A stretch of DNA of 64,000 nucleotides from Terrabacter sp. Root85 (GCF_001429185.1 NZ_LMIW01000001.1:1205490-1269489), one strand, 5' to 3'. Shown: positions 44,329 through 53,603, numbered from the stretch's first letter. The notes: generated from the sequence alone by a model not told the origin. Numbers and translations: made by a program.

Positions 44329-45227
44329 GCACGACGACGGCCCCCGCGCCCAGCGCTGCGGGCACGCCTGCGCCGCAAGGCAACCCCACGGCATACAACC
44401 GGGATCCCAAGCGGCGCAAGCGGATCCTCATGGCGATCGGTGGCGCGCTCGTCGCGTTCGTCTTCATCGCGCCCTACCTCGTCATGGTGCTCGACTCGCT
44501 GCGCACGAGCAGCGACGTCAAGAGCACGCCGCCGAGCATCCTGCCGAAGGTCTGGCAGTGGGACACCTACGCCCAGATCCTCGGCGACGAGCGGTTCCTC
44601 AACTGGCTCAAGACCTCGCTCATCGTCGCGACCGGCTCGACGGTGATCGTCATCCTCGTCGCGATCCCCGCGGCCTTCATGACGGCGCGGCACCGCTTCC
44701 CGGGGCGCGGTCTCTTTCTGCTGCTCGTGCTCGTGACCCAGATGTTCGCGCCCACCTCGCTCGTCGTCGGCCTCTACCGGCAGTTCTTCGAGCTCAACAT
44801 GATCAACACCTACGGCGCGCTCATCCTCACGAACGCGGCGTTCAACCTCGCCTTCGCGATCTGGATCCTGCACGGCTTCTTCTCCTCGATCCCGCTCGAG
44901 GTCGAGGAGGCGGCGGCCCTCGACGGTGCGAGCCGGTGGCAGATCCTGCGCAGGGTCATGCTGCCGCTGACGCTGCCGGGCCTCGTCACCGCGACGATCT
45001 TCACGTTCATCGCGGCGTGGAACGAGTACGTCGTGGCCCTGACGCTCATGATCGACGACGACAAGAAGCCGCTCACGGTCGGCATGCGGGCCTACATCAC
45101 CGGCTACGAGCAGCACTGGGACCAGCTCTTCGCGGCGTCGGTCATTGCCGTCGTGCCGGTCGTCATCCTCTTCGCGATCATCGAGAAGCACCTCGTCGGC
45201 GGCCTCACCGCGGGGTCCGTCAAGTAG
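44325..45227 (+). CDS. ABC sugar-transport permease (MalG-like)
   Basis: 300 residues, six transmembrane helices from about residue 37. The EAA loop is EAAALDGASRWQILRRVMLP, followed by VTATIFTFIAAWNEYVVAL, typical of the second CUT1 permease. No ATPase gene follows; as in Streptomyces, a shared MsiK-type ATPase elsewhere in the genome probably energises the importer. The next gene is on the opposite strand. Confidence 0.93.
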   Translation: MSTTTAPAPSAAGTPAPQGNPTAYNRDPKRRKRILMAIGGALVAFVFIAPYLVMVLDSLRTSSDVKSTPPSILPKVWQWDTYAQILGDERFLNWLKTSLIVATGSTVIVILVAIPAAFMTARHRFPGRGLFLLLVLVTQMFAPTSLVVGLYRQFFELNMINTYGALILTNAAFNLAFAIWILHGFFSSIPLEVEEAAALDGASRWQILRRVMLPLTLPGLVTATIFTFIAAWNEYVVALTLMIDDDKKPLTVGMRAYITGYEQHWDQLFAASVIAVVPVVILFAIIEKHLVGGLTAGSVK

Positions 45228-45251
45228 TCGACGCGTCCCCGCCGGCCGGTC

Positions 45252-46679
45252 TCAGATCCAGGCCGGTGGGGGCGGCACGACGACGCCGACGACCGACCCG
45301 AGGTCGGCGACCTGCGTCCCGGCTGCCTTGATGCGCACGCACTCCGCGGGCGCGCACCAGCGCGGCACGACGCCGCCCTGGGCCTGGCGCACCATCATCC
45401 GCAGCGTGCCGGCCATGATTGAGCCCTTGCTCGTGGCTCGTTGCGCCGGGTCCTGGTAGAGCACGACGGGGCGGCGGGTGCCCGACGGCCCCGGCACGGT
45501 CGCGCGGTCGACGAGGGCGGCATACTCGCTCCGGGTCTGCTGGTGGGCGCCGATGTTGGCCCGCCACGTCAGGACGCCAAAGACGGTGAGCGCGGCGAGG
45601 CAGGCGATCCCGATGCGGGGCGACCACCCGGCGCCACCGAGCAGCAGGGCCGCGGGGACGAGGACGGCCATCCACGCCCAGAGCTCGCCGCGCGGGTCGG
45701 TGACGACGCCGGTGACCACGGTCTGCGCTGCGCTCAGCGCGACGACGACCGCGAGCCCGGCCACGAGGCGCACCAGCAACGGCCGGATCGTGCGGTCGAG
45801 CCAGGCGGCGACGACGGCGACGATCCCGACGAGGGCGGCGATCCACAGCGCGGAGCCGAGGCGGAGCGCCTCGCGCGCGAACCGGCCGGCGTTGACCCGC
45901 AGGGTGTGCAGGTCGTGGATCGGGTTGGGGTGTCGCCACGCGGCGATCTTGAGGCCGAGGTGCCCGAAGAAGATGCCGTTGAGGCCGTAGATGACGGCGA
46001 CGCCCACGGCGTACGCCACGACGTAACCGCCGGCGAGCAGCAGCACGTCCTTCCACGGGCGGGTCCGCAGCTGGACGACGGCGGCGAGGAAGAGGACGAC
46101 GCCCACCGGCGGGTAGGTCAGGGTCGTCAGGACGGTGGCGAGCAGGAGCCACACCGCGAGCCTCGGCCGGGTGCGCGAGGCCCACGGCAGCGTCCACACC
46201 GCGGCGGCCGCGATGAGGACCGACGGCGTCAGGGTGCCGGGCCAGTAGAGCAGCTGCACCCAGAGCGCCGACGCGAAGACCGTGACGCCGAGGAGCGCGT
46301 CGACCGCCCAGTGCAGCGCGCGGTCGACCGGACGCAGCACGCGCCACAGGCCCGCGACGAAGACGACGTATGCCGTCACGTACGTCAGCGACGCCGTGAG
46401 CGGGGTGCTGTGCTGGCCGACGCCGACCCACCAGGCCCAGTTGAGCCAGCGGCCCTCGGAGAGGTTCTTGGCGTAGACGCTCGTGGCGAACGGGGTGTGC
46501 GGCGGCAGGAGGAAGGGCCAGTCGTCGCGGCGGATGAAGGGCACGACGGCCTGCGACACCGCGTCGGTCAGCACGAGGGCGAGGACGAGCACCGCGGTGA
46601 CGACGAGCCACCGGGGCGGCAGCCAGCCCGGTCGGGCGGTACGTGCGGTGCCGGTGGCCGCCGCGGTCGGTGCCGTCAT
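45252..46679 (-). CDS. Polytopic membrane protein, GT-C glycosyltransferase-like
   Basis: 475 residues with about ten to twelve transmembrane helices. FIRRDDWPFLLPP after the first helix (about residues 48-60) recalls the acidic first-loop motif of GT-C enzymes and GtrII-like glucosyltransferases, which use polyprenyl-phosphate sugars. The C-terminal 90 residues are extracytoplasmic with two cysteines (RWCAPAECVRIK) likely forming a disulfide. No closer assignment is possible. Convergent with the permease gene. Confidence 0.75.
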   Translation of the reverse strand: MTAPTAAATGTARTARPGWLPPRWLVVTAVLVLALVLTDAVSQAVVPFIRRDDWPFLLPPHTPFATSVYAKNLSEGRWLNWAWWVGVGQHSTPLTASLTYVTAYVVFVAGLWRVLRPVDRALHWAVDALLGVTVFASALWVQLLYWPGTLTPSVLIAAAAVWTLPWASRTRPRLAVWLLLATVLTTLTYPPVGVVLFLAAVVQLRTRPWKDVLLLAGGYVVAYAVGVAVIYGLNGIFFGHLGLKIAAWRHPNPIHDLHTLRVNAGRFAREALRLGSALWIAALVGIVAVVAAWLDRTIRPLLVRLVAGLAVVVALSAAQTVVTGVVTDPRGELWAWMAVLVPAALLLGGAGWSPRIGIACLAALTVFGVLTWRANIGAHQQTRSEYAALVDRATVPGPSGTRRPVVLYQDPAQRATSKGSIMAGTLRMMVRQAQGGVVPRWCAPAECVRIKAAGTQVADLGSVVGVVVPPPPAWI

Positions 46680-46794
46680 GGTGCGGACCCCTTCACGGGA
46701 GGGAGGAGCGGTGCCTACACGGTACGCAGGTGAGGTGGACGAACCGGTCGTCTGCGGGCTCTGCCCAGCGACTTTCCAGCGGACTCACCGCTCG

Positions 46795-47694
46795 TCAGCT
46801 CGATCGCGCTCCGAGTCGAGCCACGGCGACTCGACCGTTGGCGAGTGATCCGGCACTGGCGTGCGGGGTGTCGCACCGAGTCGTGCTCTCGAGCAGACTG
46901 ACATCGCTGTCGACGACCCAGCCGCGATCGGCCAGGAGCCGGGAGATCTGTCGCTCGGACCAGAGGGACCGCCAGGGCTCGCCGGCCAACGGGGACACGG
47001 CACCCGACAGGCGGGAGACCAGTCCGGCCACGCGCCGCCCCACCTGTGCCGACAGGGAGCGCGACTGGTACTGCGCGACAAGGACGCTGCCGGCGGCGGA
47101 GATGCCGGTGAGGGCGTCGAGGGTGGCGCGCACCTGCGGGCGCGAGAGGTAGGGGATGACGCCTTCCCAGATCCACACCGTGGGCCGGAGCGGGTCGTGC
47201 CCGGCGGCGGCCAACCGCGGACCGAGCGGTTCATGGGTCAGATCCACGGCCACGAACCGCAGGTCGCACACCGGGGAAGGAAGGGTCTCGGCTCGACGGC
47301 GCAGGTCGGCCTGGGATGCGGGGTGGTCGAGCGAGAACACTGTGATCCCGCGCAACGCGGGCAGGTGCCACGGCCGGCCGTCCAGCCCGGCGCCGAGAAG
47401 GACGACCTGCCAGGCCCCGCTCTGCTCGAGCGTCCTGCTCACCGCGGTGTCGATGAGCACGGTGCGCGGCGCCATCACCGCGGCGCAGGCGCTGACCGAC
47501 TGCACCACCAACCGGGCGCGGCCGTCGTCGGGGAGCTCACCGCGTCGAGCCAGCCGGACGGGCTCGAGCTCCGCCTCGGACAACAGCCGCTCGGCGACGG
47601 GGTCAGCGAACGGCTCGACCCCTGCTCGCCCGTCGGCCACGGCACGGCCCTGACAGACGAAGACCGCCGTCCGACTCGGTTGTCCCAGTTCCAC
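46795..47694 (-). CDS. SAM-dependent methyltransferase, leucine carboxyl methyltransferase family
   Basis: 299 residues of the LCMT/PPM-type family (PF04072). Marks are RAVADGRAGVEPFADPVAER near the N-terminus, the SAM site VVLLGAGLDGRPWHLP, FSLDHPASQ (acidic ribose ligand) and VWIWEGVIPYLSRPQV. These enzymes methylate carboxylates or hydroxyls of secondary metabolites or, in mycobacteria, are of unknown role. GTG start. It lies in a stretch (46.4-52.1 kb) lacking the GTATGCC motif common elsewhere. Confidence 0.85.
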   Translation of the reverse strand: MELGQPSRTAVFVCQGRAVADGRAGVEPFADPVAERLLSEAELEPVRLARRGELPDDGRARLVVQSVSACAAVMAPRTVLIDTAVSRTLEQSGAWQVVLLGAGLDGRPWHLPALRGITVFSLDHPASQADLRRRAETLPSPVCDLRFVAVDLTHEPLGPRLAAAGHDPLRPTVWIWEGVIPYLSRPQVRATLDALTGISAAGSVLVAQYQSRSLSAQVGRRVAGLVSRLSGAVSPLAGEPWRSLWSERQISRLLADRGWVVDSDVSLLESTTRCDTPHASAGSLANGRVAVARLGARSS

Positions 47695-47765
47695 GCTCCG
47701 ACCCTACGACGGGTTCCGCGGCGACCGCTGGGGCGCGTGGGCGCGACGCTCGTGTCGCAGAATGC

Positions 47766-48134
47766 TCAGGACTGCAGGGAGAGGTTGTTGCCGTCGGGGT
47801 CGTGGAACCAGGCGACCCGGGCGCCGTCGGGTGCGGTCCAGATAGCGCGGTCGTCCTGGGCCATGCCGTCGTAGCGGTTGAAGGTGACGCCAGCCGCGGT
47901 GAGCCGGTCTATCTCGCCGTCCAGGTCGGCGACGATCCACCCCAGTACCGTGTAGGGCGCTGTGCGGACCTCCTCCACGGCTGTGATGCGAAGCTGGCTG
48001 GTGGGCGTGTCGTGGACCAACGCAAACGGTCGCGCGTCGACGAGATCGAGGCCGAGAACGCCACCGTAGAACCGCTCGGCGGCATCCAGGTCACTGACGC
48101 CGACGAATCCGACCTGTTTCACATGTCCGAACAC
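47766..48134 (-). CDS. VOC-superfamily glyoxalase-like protein
   Basis: 122 residues, a single VOC domain: VKQVGFVGVSDLDAAERFYGGVLGLDLVD at the start and VAWFHDPDGNNLSLQ at the end. Likely forms a dimer to bind metal and substrate. The GTG at 48134 is the given start; another in-frame GTG four codons later would begin with KQVGF. Substrate unknown. Confidence 0.87.
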   Translation of the reverse strand: MFGHVKQVGFVGVSDLDAAERFYGGVLGLDLVDARPFALVHDTPTSQLRITAVEEVRTAPYTVLGWIVADLDGEIDRLTAAGVTFNRYDGMAQDDRAIWTAPDGARVAWFHDPDGNNLSLQS

Positions 48135-48688
48135 CTCGTCTGCTCCTTCCCGACACGCGCATCATGGTGCAGCATCCCGTGAAACAGTTGCATCACCTGG
48201 GGATGCAGCGCCAGCGTTCAGGCGCGTCGCCGCTGTTGTCGGTGGCGACTCAGAAGATGCCCCCGCCTCCTCCGGCGCCCCAGGGAATGAAGTGGAAGGA
48301 TGTGTTCTCGCCCGAGCTTCGGTCTGGATGTACCGAGGCGTCGAAGTGGTTGCGACCCAGCGGTGGCGGCCGATGGTGCATCTCAAGCTCTTCTTCGTGT
48401 TCATGAGTTGAGAGTGCGCCGGCGGCTCGGGGCTGTCTGTGCGCTGCGCGACATACAGGGCTGATCCCGACTCGTGCCATGGAGATGTGCCTGACAGGCG
48501 GCGCAGTGACGCATCTCCGGGACGCCCTGTAGCGCGCCCGGGATGCGCGAACGCGCTGCGTGCAGCATTCGGGGGCCGTTGTCGACCGCGGATCATGACG
48601 TGGGTTCGGTGATCCGCAGTCCTTTACCCCGGGGCGCCGCTGTAGATTTTGAAGGCTCAACCAACCTGCCCAACGCGAGGAGCATCTG
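48135..48688. other. Gap with a possible decayed small gene
   Basis: No intact gene with good support. On the minus strand, 48404 to 48250 shows MNTKKSLRCTIGRHRWV in one frame and, in a second frame, SSGENTSFHFIPWGAGG up to a TGA at 48250. These look like the two ends of one small protein separated by a frameshift. The rest (48405-48688) has nothing I can support beyond the ribosome-binding site GAGGAG for the next gene. Confidence 0.4.
48250..48404 (-). pseudogene. Possible frameshifted small CxxGxHxW protein gene
   Basis: The start MNTKKSLRCTIGRHRWV resembles small actinobacterial proteins opening with a C-x2-G-x-H-x-W motif, but the frame then turns into low-quality sequence. The other frame ends with ENTSFHFIPWGAGGGGGIF, a plausible C-terminus. 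A single +1/-1 shift around 48330-48350 would join them into roughly 50 residues. It may be a real decayed gene, a sequencing error, or coincidence. Confidence 0.3.
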
Positions 48689-49327
48689 ATGACCAGGATC
48701 GTGGTCTTCGGAGGCACCGGCTACACCGGTGCCAACGTCGTCCGAGAGGCAGCCTCGCGCGGTCATCAGGTGGTGTCGGTGAGCCGGACCGAGCCGAAGG
48801 ACCTGGTGCGGGGCGTTCGGTACGAGACCGGCGACGTCGAGCAGGTCGCGGGGCGGCTCGTCCCAGACGCCGACGCGGTCGTGGCGGCGCTGTCGCCGCG
48901 TGGAGACATGTCCGGGCGACTCGTAGAGGTCTACCGTGGTCTCGCGCAGCAGGCGGCCGCGGCTGGCGCGCGGTATGTCCAGGTCGGCGGTTTCAGCTCG
49001 CTGCGTCCGGCTCCGGGGGCGCCACGCTTCGTCGAGGGGGACATCCCCGAGCAGTTCCGCGACGAGGCTCTCGAAGGGGAGGCGACCCGCGTCCTGCTGG
49101 CCGAGGAGGCGCCCGAAGGGCTGGACTGGGTCTTCGTCAGCCCCGCGGGCGGCTACGGCGCGTGGGCGGCGGGCGAGCGTACCGGCAGCTTCCGGGTCGG
49201 TGATGATGTCGCGTTGTTCGACGCCGAGGGAGGCTCTTTCATATCCGGCGCTGACTTCGCCTCGGCGATCGTCGACGAGATCGACCGCCCGGTCCACCAC
49301 CGAGCGCACATCGGCGTCGCCTACTGA
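48689..49327 (+). CDS. NAD(P)-binding SDR-like protein (NmrA/PF13460 type)
   Basis: 212 residues. The N-terminal Rossmann motif VVFGGTGYTGANVVREAASRG marks the atypical SDR family, with VSVSRTEP after the second strand. VQVGGFSSLRPAPG lies where the active-site Ser/Tyr region would be, and no YxxxK is seen, as in NAD(P)H-binding regulators or reductases of this group. GAGGAG precedes the ATG. No operon partner. Confidence 0.85.
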   Translation: MTRIVVFGGTGYTGANVVREAASRGHQVVSVSRTEPKDLVRGVRYETGDVEQVAGRLVPDADAVVAALSPRGDMSGRLVEVYRGLAQQAAAAGARYVQVGGFSSLRPAPGAPRFVEGDIPEQFRDEALEGEATRVLLAEEAPEGLDWVFVSPAGGYGAWAAGERTGSFRVGDDVALFDAEGGSFISGADFASAIVDEIDRPVHHRAHIGVAY

Positions 49328-49500
49328 GCGAGGTCAGCCGAGCCGCGTGACGACCGTGGCGTCAGGCGCTGACGACGGTTGATGGCCCAACCGAAGATGC
49401 AGCCAACGGAGAGACCGACTGGCGGCGAAGGGCCGCACGTCGCCGTTCGGGTCCACCCAGATCTGCTGACGACCGACATCGGCTGGCGCATGATGGGCCC

Positions 49501-50217
49501 ATGCCCAACGAGCCGTCGCCGGATCCCCAGCCGGGGCCACCGCGCGGCGCCGGTTCCGGACAGATGGGTGTCGCGCCGGAGACGTACGTGTGGCCTCTGG
49601 TCGCTCTCGTCGTCGTCATCCTTCCGCAGGTTCTGGTGCCGGCGAGAATGCGCGAAGGACCACCGATCGTCGTGCCCGCGACCGAGGCGGCAGTGGTCCT
49701 GATACTGCTCGCTGTGGCTGCGAAACCGGGGCCGGTCCCCCGGGCTGCTCGTCCCCTGGTCTTGTCGCTCGTCGCCGTCCTGATCGTGGCGAACACGGGC
49801 GCCGCGGTGAGGCTCGTGGCACTCGTCCTGCGAAGCACGCCCGAAGGTGAGACGCCTCCCACCGTGACACAGCTACTCGTCACGGCCGTCACCTTGCTCG
49901 CCACGAACATCGTGACCTTCGGGCTGCTCTACTGGCAGATCGACGGCGGCGGCCCCGACGTGCGCCGGGTCGGTGCCGCGCGCTATCCAGACTTCCAGTT
50001 CCCCCAAACCGGCATCGAGGGACTCGCGCCACCCGACTGGCAGCCACGATTCCCAGACCACCTCTATCTGGCGTTCACCAACGTGGTCGCGTTCAGCCCC
50101 ACCGACACGCTCCCACTGACCCATCGCGTCAAAGGACTGATGGCGATCCAGTCGATGATCTCCCTGGCCGTTCTCGTCGTGGTGCTGTCCCGGGTGATCA
50201 ACATCCTCCCGCCCTAG
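49501..50217 (+). CDS. Membrane protein, DUF1345-like
   Basis: 238 residues with about five or six helices. The N-terminal 25 residues are Pro-rich and cytoplasmic. The C-terminal region LYLAFTNVVAFSPTDTLPLTHRVKGLMAIQSMISL resembles a two-helix pore-like region found in DUF1345 and related actinobacterial proteins, where the FSPTDT loop recalls potassium-channel filters. An ion-channel role is inference only. Upstream 173 bp has no other gene. Confidence 0.78.
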   Translation: MPNEPSPDPQPGPPRGAGSGQMGVAPETYVWPLVALVVVILPQVLVPARMREGPPIVVPATEAAVVLILLAVAAKPGPVPRAARPLVLSLVAVLIVANTGAAVRLVALVLRSTPEGETPPTVTQLLVTAVTLLATNIVTFGLLYWQIDGGGPDVRRVGAARYPDFQFPQTGIEGLAPPDWQPRFPDHLYLAFTNVVAFSPTDTLPLTHRVKGLMAIQSMISLAVLVVVLSRVINILPP

Positions 50218-50442
50218 GCCCTGCGTCACAGACCGGTCGAGTTCCTCGCGATCGAGGGCCCCTACAAGCTGTCCCGTCCCGGGTTCATGTGAGGCTCTGG
50301 GGTGTCCCGGGTCTCGCCCCTGCGCGGCGATCGCCACCGCGCCAGGGACGTGCGGTCCGCACTCGCCCCCGATGATGCTGTAGGCGGATCACCCCCGGCC
50401 TGCCTACGCTTGAGTGGTCGCCGCACCGATCGAGGAGGCTTC

Positions 50443-50913
50443 ATGGCTGGGAGCGTGATTCGGTTCGAGGCGCAGACGGTGATCCGTCGGCCGGCGAGCG
50501 AGGTGTTCGAGCGGCTGGCCGACCTGCCCGGCTATCGGCAGTGGATGCACCGTGACGGGGTGTTCGGCGGCACGGAGCTGACGTCCGCGCTGCCGGTGCG
50601 GGCCGGCACGACGTACGTCGACCGGACGCGGATGGGTCGCTTCGTCGGGGAGGTGACCGAGCACGTGCCGTCGACGCGCCTCGCCTTCAGCGAGACGTTC
50701 AGCATCTTCGGCCACTCGCTCACCCAAGCGCGTCCGCGCTACCTGCTCGAGGTCGACGGCGACTCCACGGTCGTCCACCACACCGCTGAGGCGGAGCTCT
50801 ACGGCGTGGCTCGCGCGTTCAAGCCGGTGGCCGCGCGGATCGTCACGCGGGAGCGGTCACACACCCTCGCCTCCCTCAAGCGCTCCCTCGAGGGCTCACC
50901 CGACATCGATTAG
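50443..50913 (+). CDS. SRPBCC/START-like (polyketide cyclase family) protein
   Basis: 156 residues. The helix-grip fold is indicated by FEAQTVIRRPASEVFERLADLPGYRQWM and the long C-terminal helix VARAFKPVAARIVTRERSHTLASLKRSL. Such proteins bind hydrophobic ligands or act as cyclases/dehydratases; none can be assigned. GAGGAGG lies 6 bases before ATG 50443; the frame is open to 50302. Confidence 0.85.
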   Translation: MAGSVIRFEAQTVIRRPASEVFERLADLPGYRQWMHRDGVFGGTELTSALPVRAGTTYVDRTRMGRFVGEVTEHVPSTRLAFSETFSIFGHSLTQARPRYLLEVDGDSTVVHHTAEAELYGVARAFKPVAARIVTRERSHTLASLKRSLEGSPDID

Positions 50914-51046
50914 CCGGTCGACTCCGCGGGCGACCATGTGCGGCAAGGACCCTCGTCGTTCTCGTCCGGCCGAGCGGCTGTGCCGCTTAGACTCCGCAGC
51001 GCGTGGAACGTCGTTCACGCACACGTCGGAGGATCAGGGGACGTCG

Positions 51047-52045
51047 ATGAGCCGATTCGCTGCACCCGTGCCCGGGTCGCTGCGCACCATGACGATCACC
51101 AAGCACCGCTATCGACTGCTCTTCCGTGGCCTTCTCCTCGATGCGCTCGCGTCGAGCACCTCGGTCACCCGGTTCCTGTACGCGGCGTTCCTGGCCCTGC
51201 TCTGCTGGGGCCTGAGCGGCCGCTGGGTCGTCGGGGTGGTGGTGACGGCGGCGGCGGTGGTCGTGATCGTCACGCACTGGTGCGTCCGCATCCGTGCGGG
51301 CCTGCGCTCCGGCCTCGCCATCGGCCAGACGGTCACCACCGGGTACACGGCGTGGGGCGAGCTGACGGTCACCGACGTCACCGGCACGCTCTGCCTGGGT
51401 CGCGGCTCCGCCGCGTCGGTGACCCGCACGCGGGACCGGGTCATCGCGTGGCTGCGCAGCACCTCGTTCGTGCTCCCGACCGAGCTGCTCACGGACGACG
51501 ACATCGCCTTCCTCGAGGGTGTGGGCGAGGCGCCGGCGCCCTCCGCTGTGCCCGTGCCCGTGCCGGTGTTGCCGCTCGAGCTCGTCGTGACCGAGCAGGT
51601 CCAGGCGCGGGTCATGGCCGCCGCCGTGCGGGTGCGCGCCCGGTCGGCCGACGTGCTCTTCCCGCTCCTGACGCCCGCGCTGCTGCTGGCCCTCACGGCC
51701 CTGACCCGGTCGCGGATCGTCGCTCTGGCGGCCGGCTTCTTCCTTCTCGTGTGCATCGGCATCTACCTGGAGGCTCGCCACGCGGCGCGCACCACCAGCC
51801 GCGCGAAGTATCCGGTGGGCGCGACCATCCGAGCGAGCGTGACGCCGGACCACCTCGTGCTCCAGAGCCGGGGAGGGACGGTGCACTCACGGTGGAGCGA
51901 GTTCGTCTCCCGGCGGCTGACCTCGGACGCGGTGCTGCTGCGACGCGATCGGCGCCGCCCGGAGACCACCGTCGTAATCCCCCGTGAGCTGTTCAGCGAG
52001 CGCGCCCTCGCCGACCTCGCCACGGCGGTGCCCCGCTCCTACTAG
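51047..52045 (+). CDS. Membrane protein with YcxB-like C-terminal domain
   Basis: 332 residues. Two N-terminal helices (about 44-78) and two central helices (about 205-240) flank soluble segments. The C-terminal part VTPDHLVLQSRGGTVHSRWSEFVSRRLTSDAVLLRRDR has the form of a YcxB-like domain (PF14317). Function unknown. ATG 51047 is preceded by GGAGGATC about 20 bases upstream; a second ATG at 51089 is possible. Confidence 0.72.
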   Translation: MSRFAAPVPGSLRTMTITKHRYRLLFRGLLLDALASSTSVTRFLYAAFLALLCWGLSGRWVVGVVVTAAAVVVIVTHWCVRIRAGLRSGLAIGQTVTTGYTAWGELTVTDVTGTLCLGRGSAASVTRTRDRVIAWLRSTSFVLPTELLTDDDIAFLEGVGEAPAPSAVPVPVPVLPLELVVTEQVQARVMAAAVRVRARSADVLFPLLTPALLLALTALTRSRIVALAAGFFLLVCIGIYLEARHAARTTSRAKYPVGATIRASVTPDHLVLQSRGGTVHSRWSEFVSRRLTSDAVLLRRDRRRPETTVVIPRELFSERALADLATAVPRSY

Positions 52046-52111
52046 GCAGGGAGGGTCGCCCGCGGGGCGTCCCCGGCCGGGCAGCTCGTGTCGACGGCAG
52101 GGCTCGGTCGG

Positions 52112-52525
52112 TCAGTCGGTGAGGGAGGGGGCGGCGGCATACTCCTCGTCGGTGACGGGGGTCAGCCAGTGCACGACGTCGTGGTCCGCGTCGCCCTCGT
52201 TGATGGCGACGTGCACCATGAGCCGGGTGGGCGCGGCGCCGTGCCAGTGCTCCTCGTCGGCCTCGAAGAGGACGCGGTCGCCGGGGCGGATGACCTCGAT
52301 CGGGCCGCCGCGGCGCTGGCAGAGGCCGACGCCCTCGGTGACGAAGACGGTCTGGCTGAGCGGGTGGCGGTGCCAGTGGGTGCGGGCGCCGGGCATGAAG
52401 TGCACGAGGTTGGCCGAGACGCGGGACGGAGCCGGCGCGGCGGCGACGGCGTCGATGTAGACGTCACCGGTGAACCAGTCGCTCGGGCCCTTGACGGTGT
52501 CGACGGAGCTACGGGTGATCTGCAT
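52112..52525 (-). CDS. Cupin-domain protein
   Basis: 137 residues, a single cupin barrel. Motif 1 is ARTHWHRHPLSQTVFVTEG with metal-binding His/His and a Gln in the Glu position; motif 2 ends with DEEHWHGAA. Related small cupins are annotated as carboxymuconolactone-decarboxylase-associated or quercetinase-like, without proven activity. Its start overlaps the end of the XRE regulator gene by 17 bp, so both are co-transcribed. Confidence 0.87.
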   Translation of the reverse strand: MQITRSSVDTVKGPSDWFTGDVYIDAVAAAPAPSRVSANLVHFMPGARTHWHRHPLSQTVFVTEGVGLCQRRGGPIEVIRPGDRVLFEADEEHWHGAAPTRLMVHVAINEGDADHDVVHWLTPVTDEEYAAAPSLTD

Positions 52526-53432
52526 GGGTTTCCTTCTGACTGTTGGGGATCGCGGTGTCGGTGGTCGCGGTGGGGCTCGGGGTGTCGGCGGCCCAGGAGG
52601 CGAGCAGCTGGAGGCGCTCGGCCGAGGGCGAGCCGGGCTCGGCGGTGTAGACCATGAGGACGAGGCCTGGCTCGGCGGTGATGGCGAGCTCCTCGTAGGC
52701 GAGGGTCAGCTCGCCGACGACGGGGTGGGTGAAGCGCTTGGTGCCGGTGCCGTGGGTGCGCACGTCGTGGGCGCTCCACAGCCGACGGAAGACCTCGCTC
52801 TGCGTCGAGAGCTCGCCGACGAGGTCCTGCAGGCCGCGGTCGTGCGGATCCCGGCCCGCCTCGGAGCGCATGATGCCGACACACATCCCGGCGAAGAGCT
52901 CCCAGTCGGGGTAGAAGTCGTGCGAGGCCGGGTCGAGGAACTGGAAGCGGGCGAGGTTGGGCAGGCGGCCGCCCTCGCCGATGACGGGCGAGTAGAAGGC
53001 GCGGCCGAGCGCGTTGGTGGCGAGCAGGTTCTGGTGGGGGTCGCGCACGAAGGCGACGGCGTCGCGGATCGACTCGAGGGCCCACTGCAGGCTGGGCCGG
53101 GACGCGGGCTTGCCGGCCGCGCGTCGGCGCGGACGCCCGGACGTGGGTATGCCGTCCGCTGCCCTCGCGAGGTCGAGCAGGTGGGCGCGTTCGGTGTCGT
53201 CGAGCTGCAGGGCGCGAGCGAGCGCGTCGAGGACGCCGGCCGAGGCACCGGCGATCTGGCCTCGCTCGAGCCGGGCGTAGTACTCGACGCTGAGCCCGGC
53301 GATGGTCGCGACCTCGCTGCGGCGCAGGCCGGGCACGCGTCGGCCACCGCTGACGGGCAGCCCGACCTGGTCGGGGGTGATGCGGGCGCGGCGGGTCATG
53401 AGGAACTCGCGCACCTCTCGGCGGTTGTCCAC
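52509..53432 (-). CDS. XRE-family regulator with MmyB-like sensor domain
   Basis: 307 residues, GTG start. The N-terminal HTH (about 10-75) contains VPGLRRSEVATIAGLSVEYYARLERGQ, typical of the MmyB-like group. The C-terminal domain (about 105-275, with FVRDPHQNLLATNALGRAFYSPV) resembles the MmyB PAS-like ligand-binding domain (PF17765). It probably controls the cupin gene it overlaps and the divergent alcohol dehydrogenase gene 171 bp away. Confidence 0.88.
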   Translation of the reverse strand: MDNRREVREFLMTRRARITPDQVGLPVSGGRRVPGLRRSEVATIAGLSVEYYARLERGQIAGASAGVLDALARALQLDDTERAHLLDLARAADGIPTSGRPRRRAAGKPASRPSLQWALESIRDAVAFVRDPHQNLLATNALGRAFYSPVIGEGGRLPNLARFQFLDPASHDFYPDWELFAGMCVGIMRSEAGRDPHDRGLQDLVGELSTQSEVFRRLWSAHDVRTHGTGTKRFTHPVVGELTLAYEELAITAEPGLVLMVYTAEPGSPSAERLQLLASWAADTPSPTATTDTAIPNSQKETHADHP

Positions 53433-53603
53433 GCCTTCGAGACTAGGCCGCGTCGAGGGGTGGGCCGAGCCGTGAGAGGTGCCCTGTCAGTACGTGCCTC
53501 CACAGGGACTTCCTCGGCCGCTCGCCGGCGGGTTCACTCGAGTGGTGGGCCGTTGGGCCCGGCGGGCCGTGGGCTCGCGACGAGACGATGGAAGGAACAC
53601 GCG

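Noticed and set aside
42054-45251. ATPase gene for the sugar ABC importer
   Set aside because: Checked after both permeases and around the DeoR gene; no Walker-type ABC protein is encoded in the locus.
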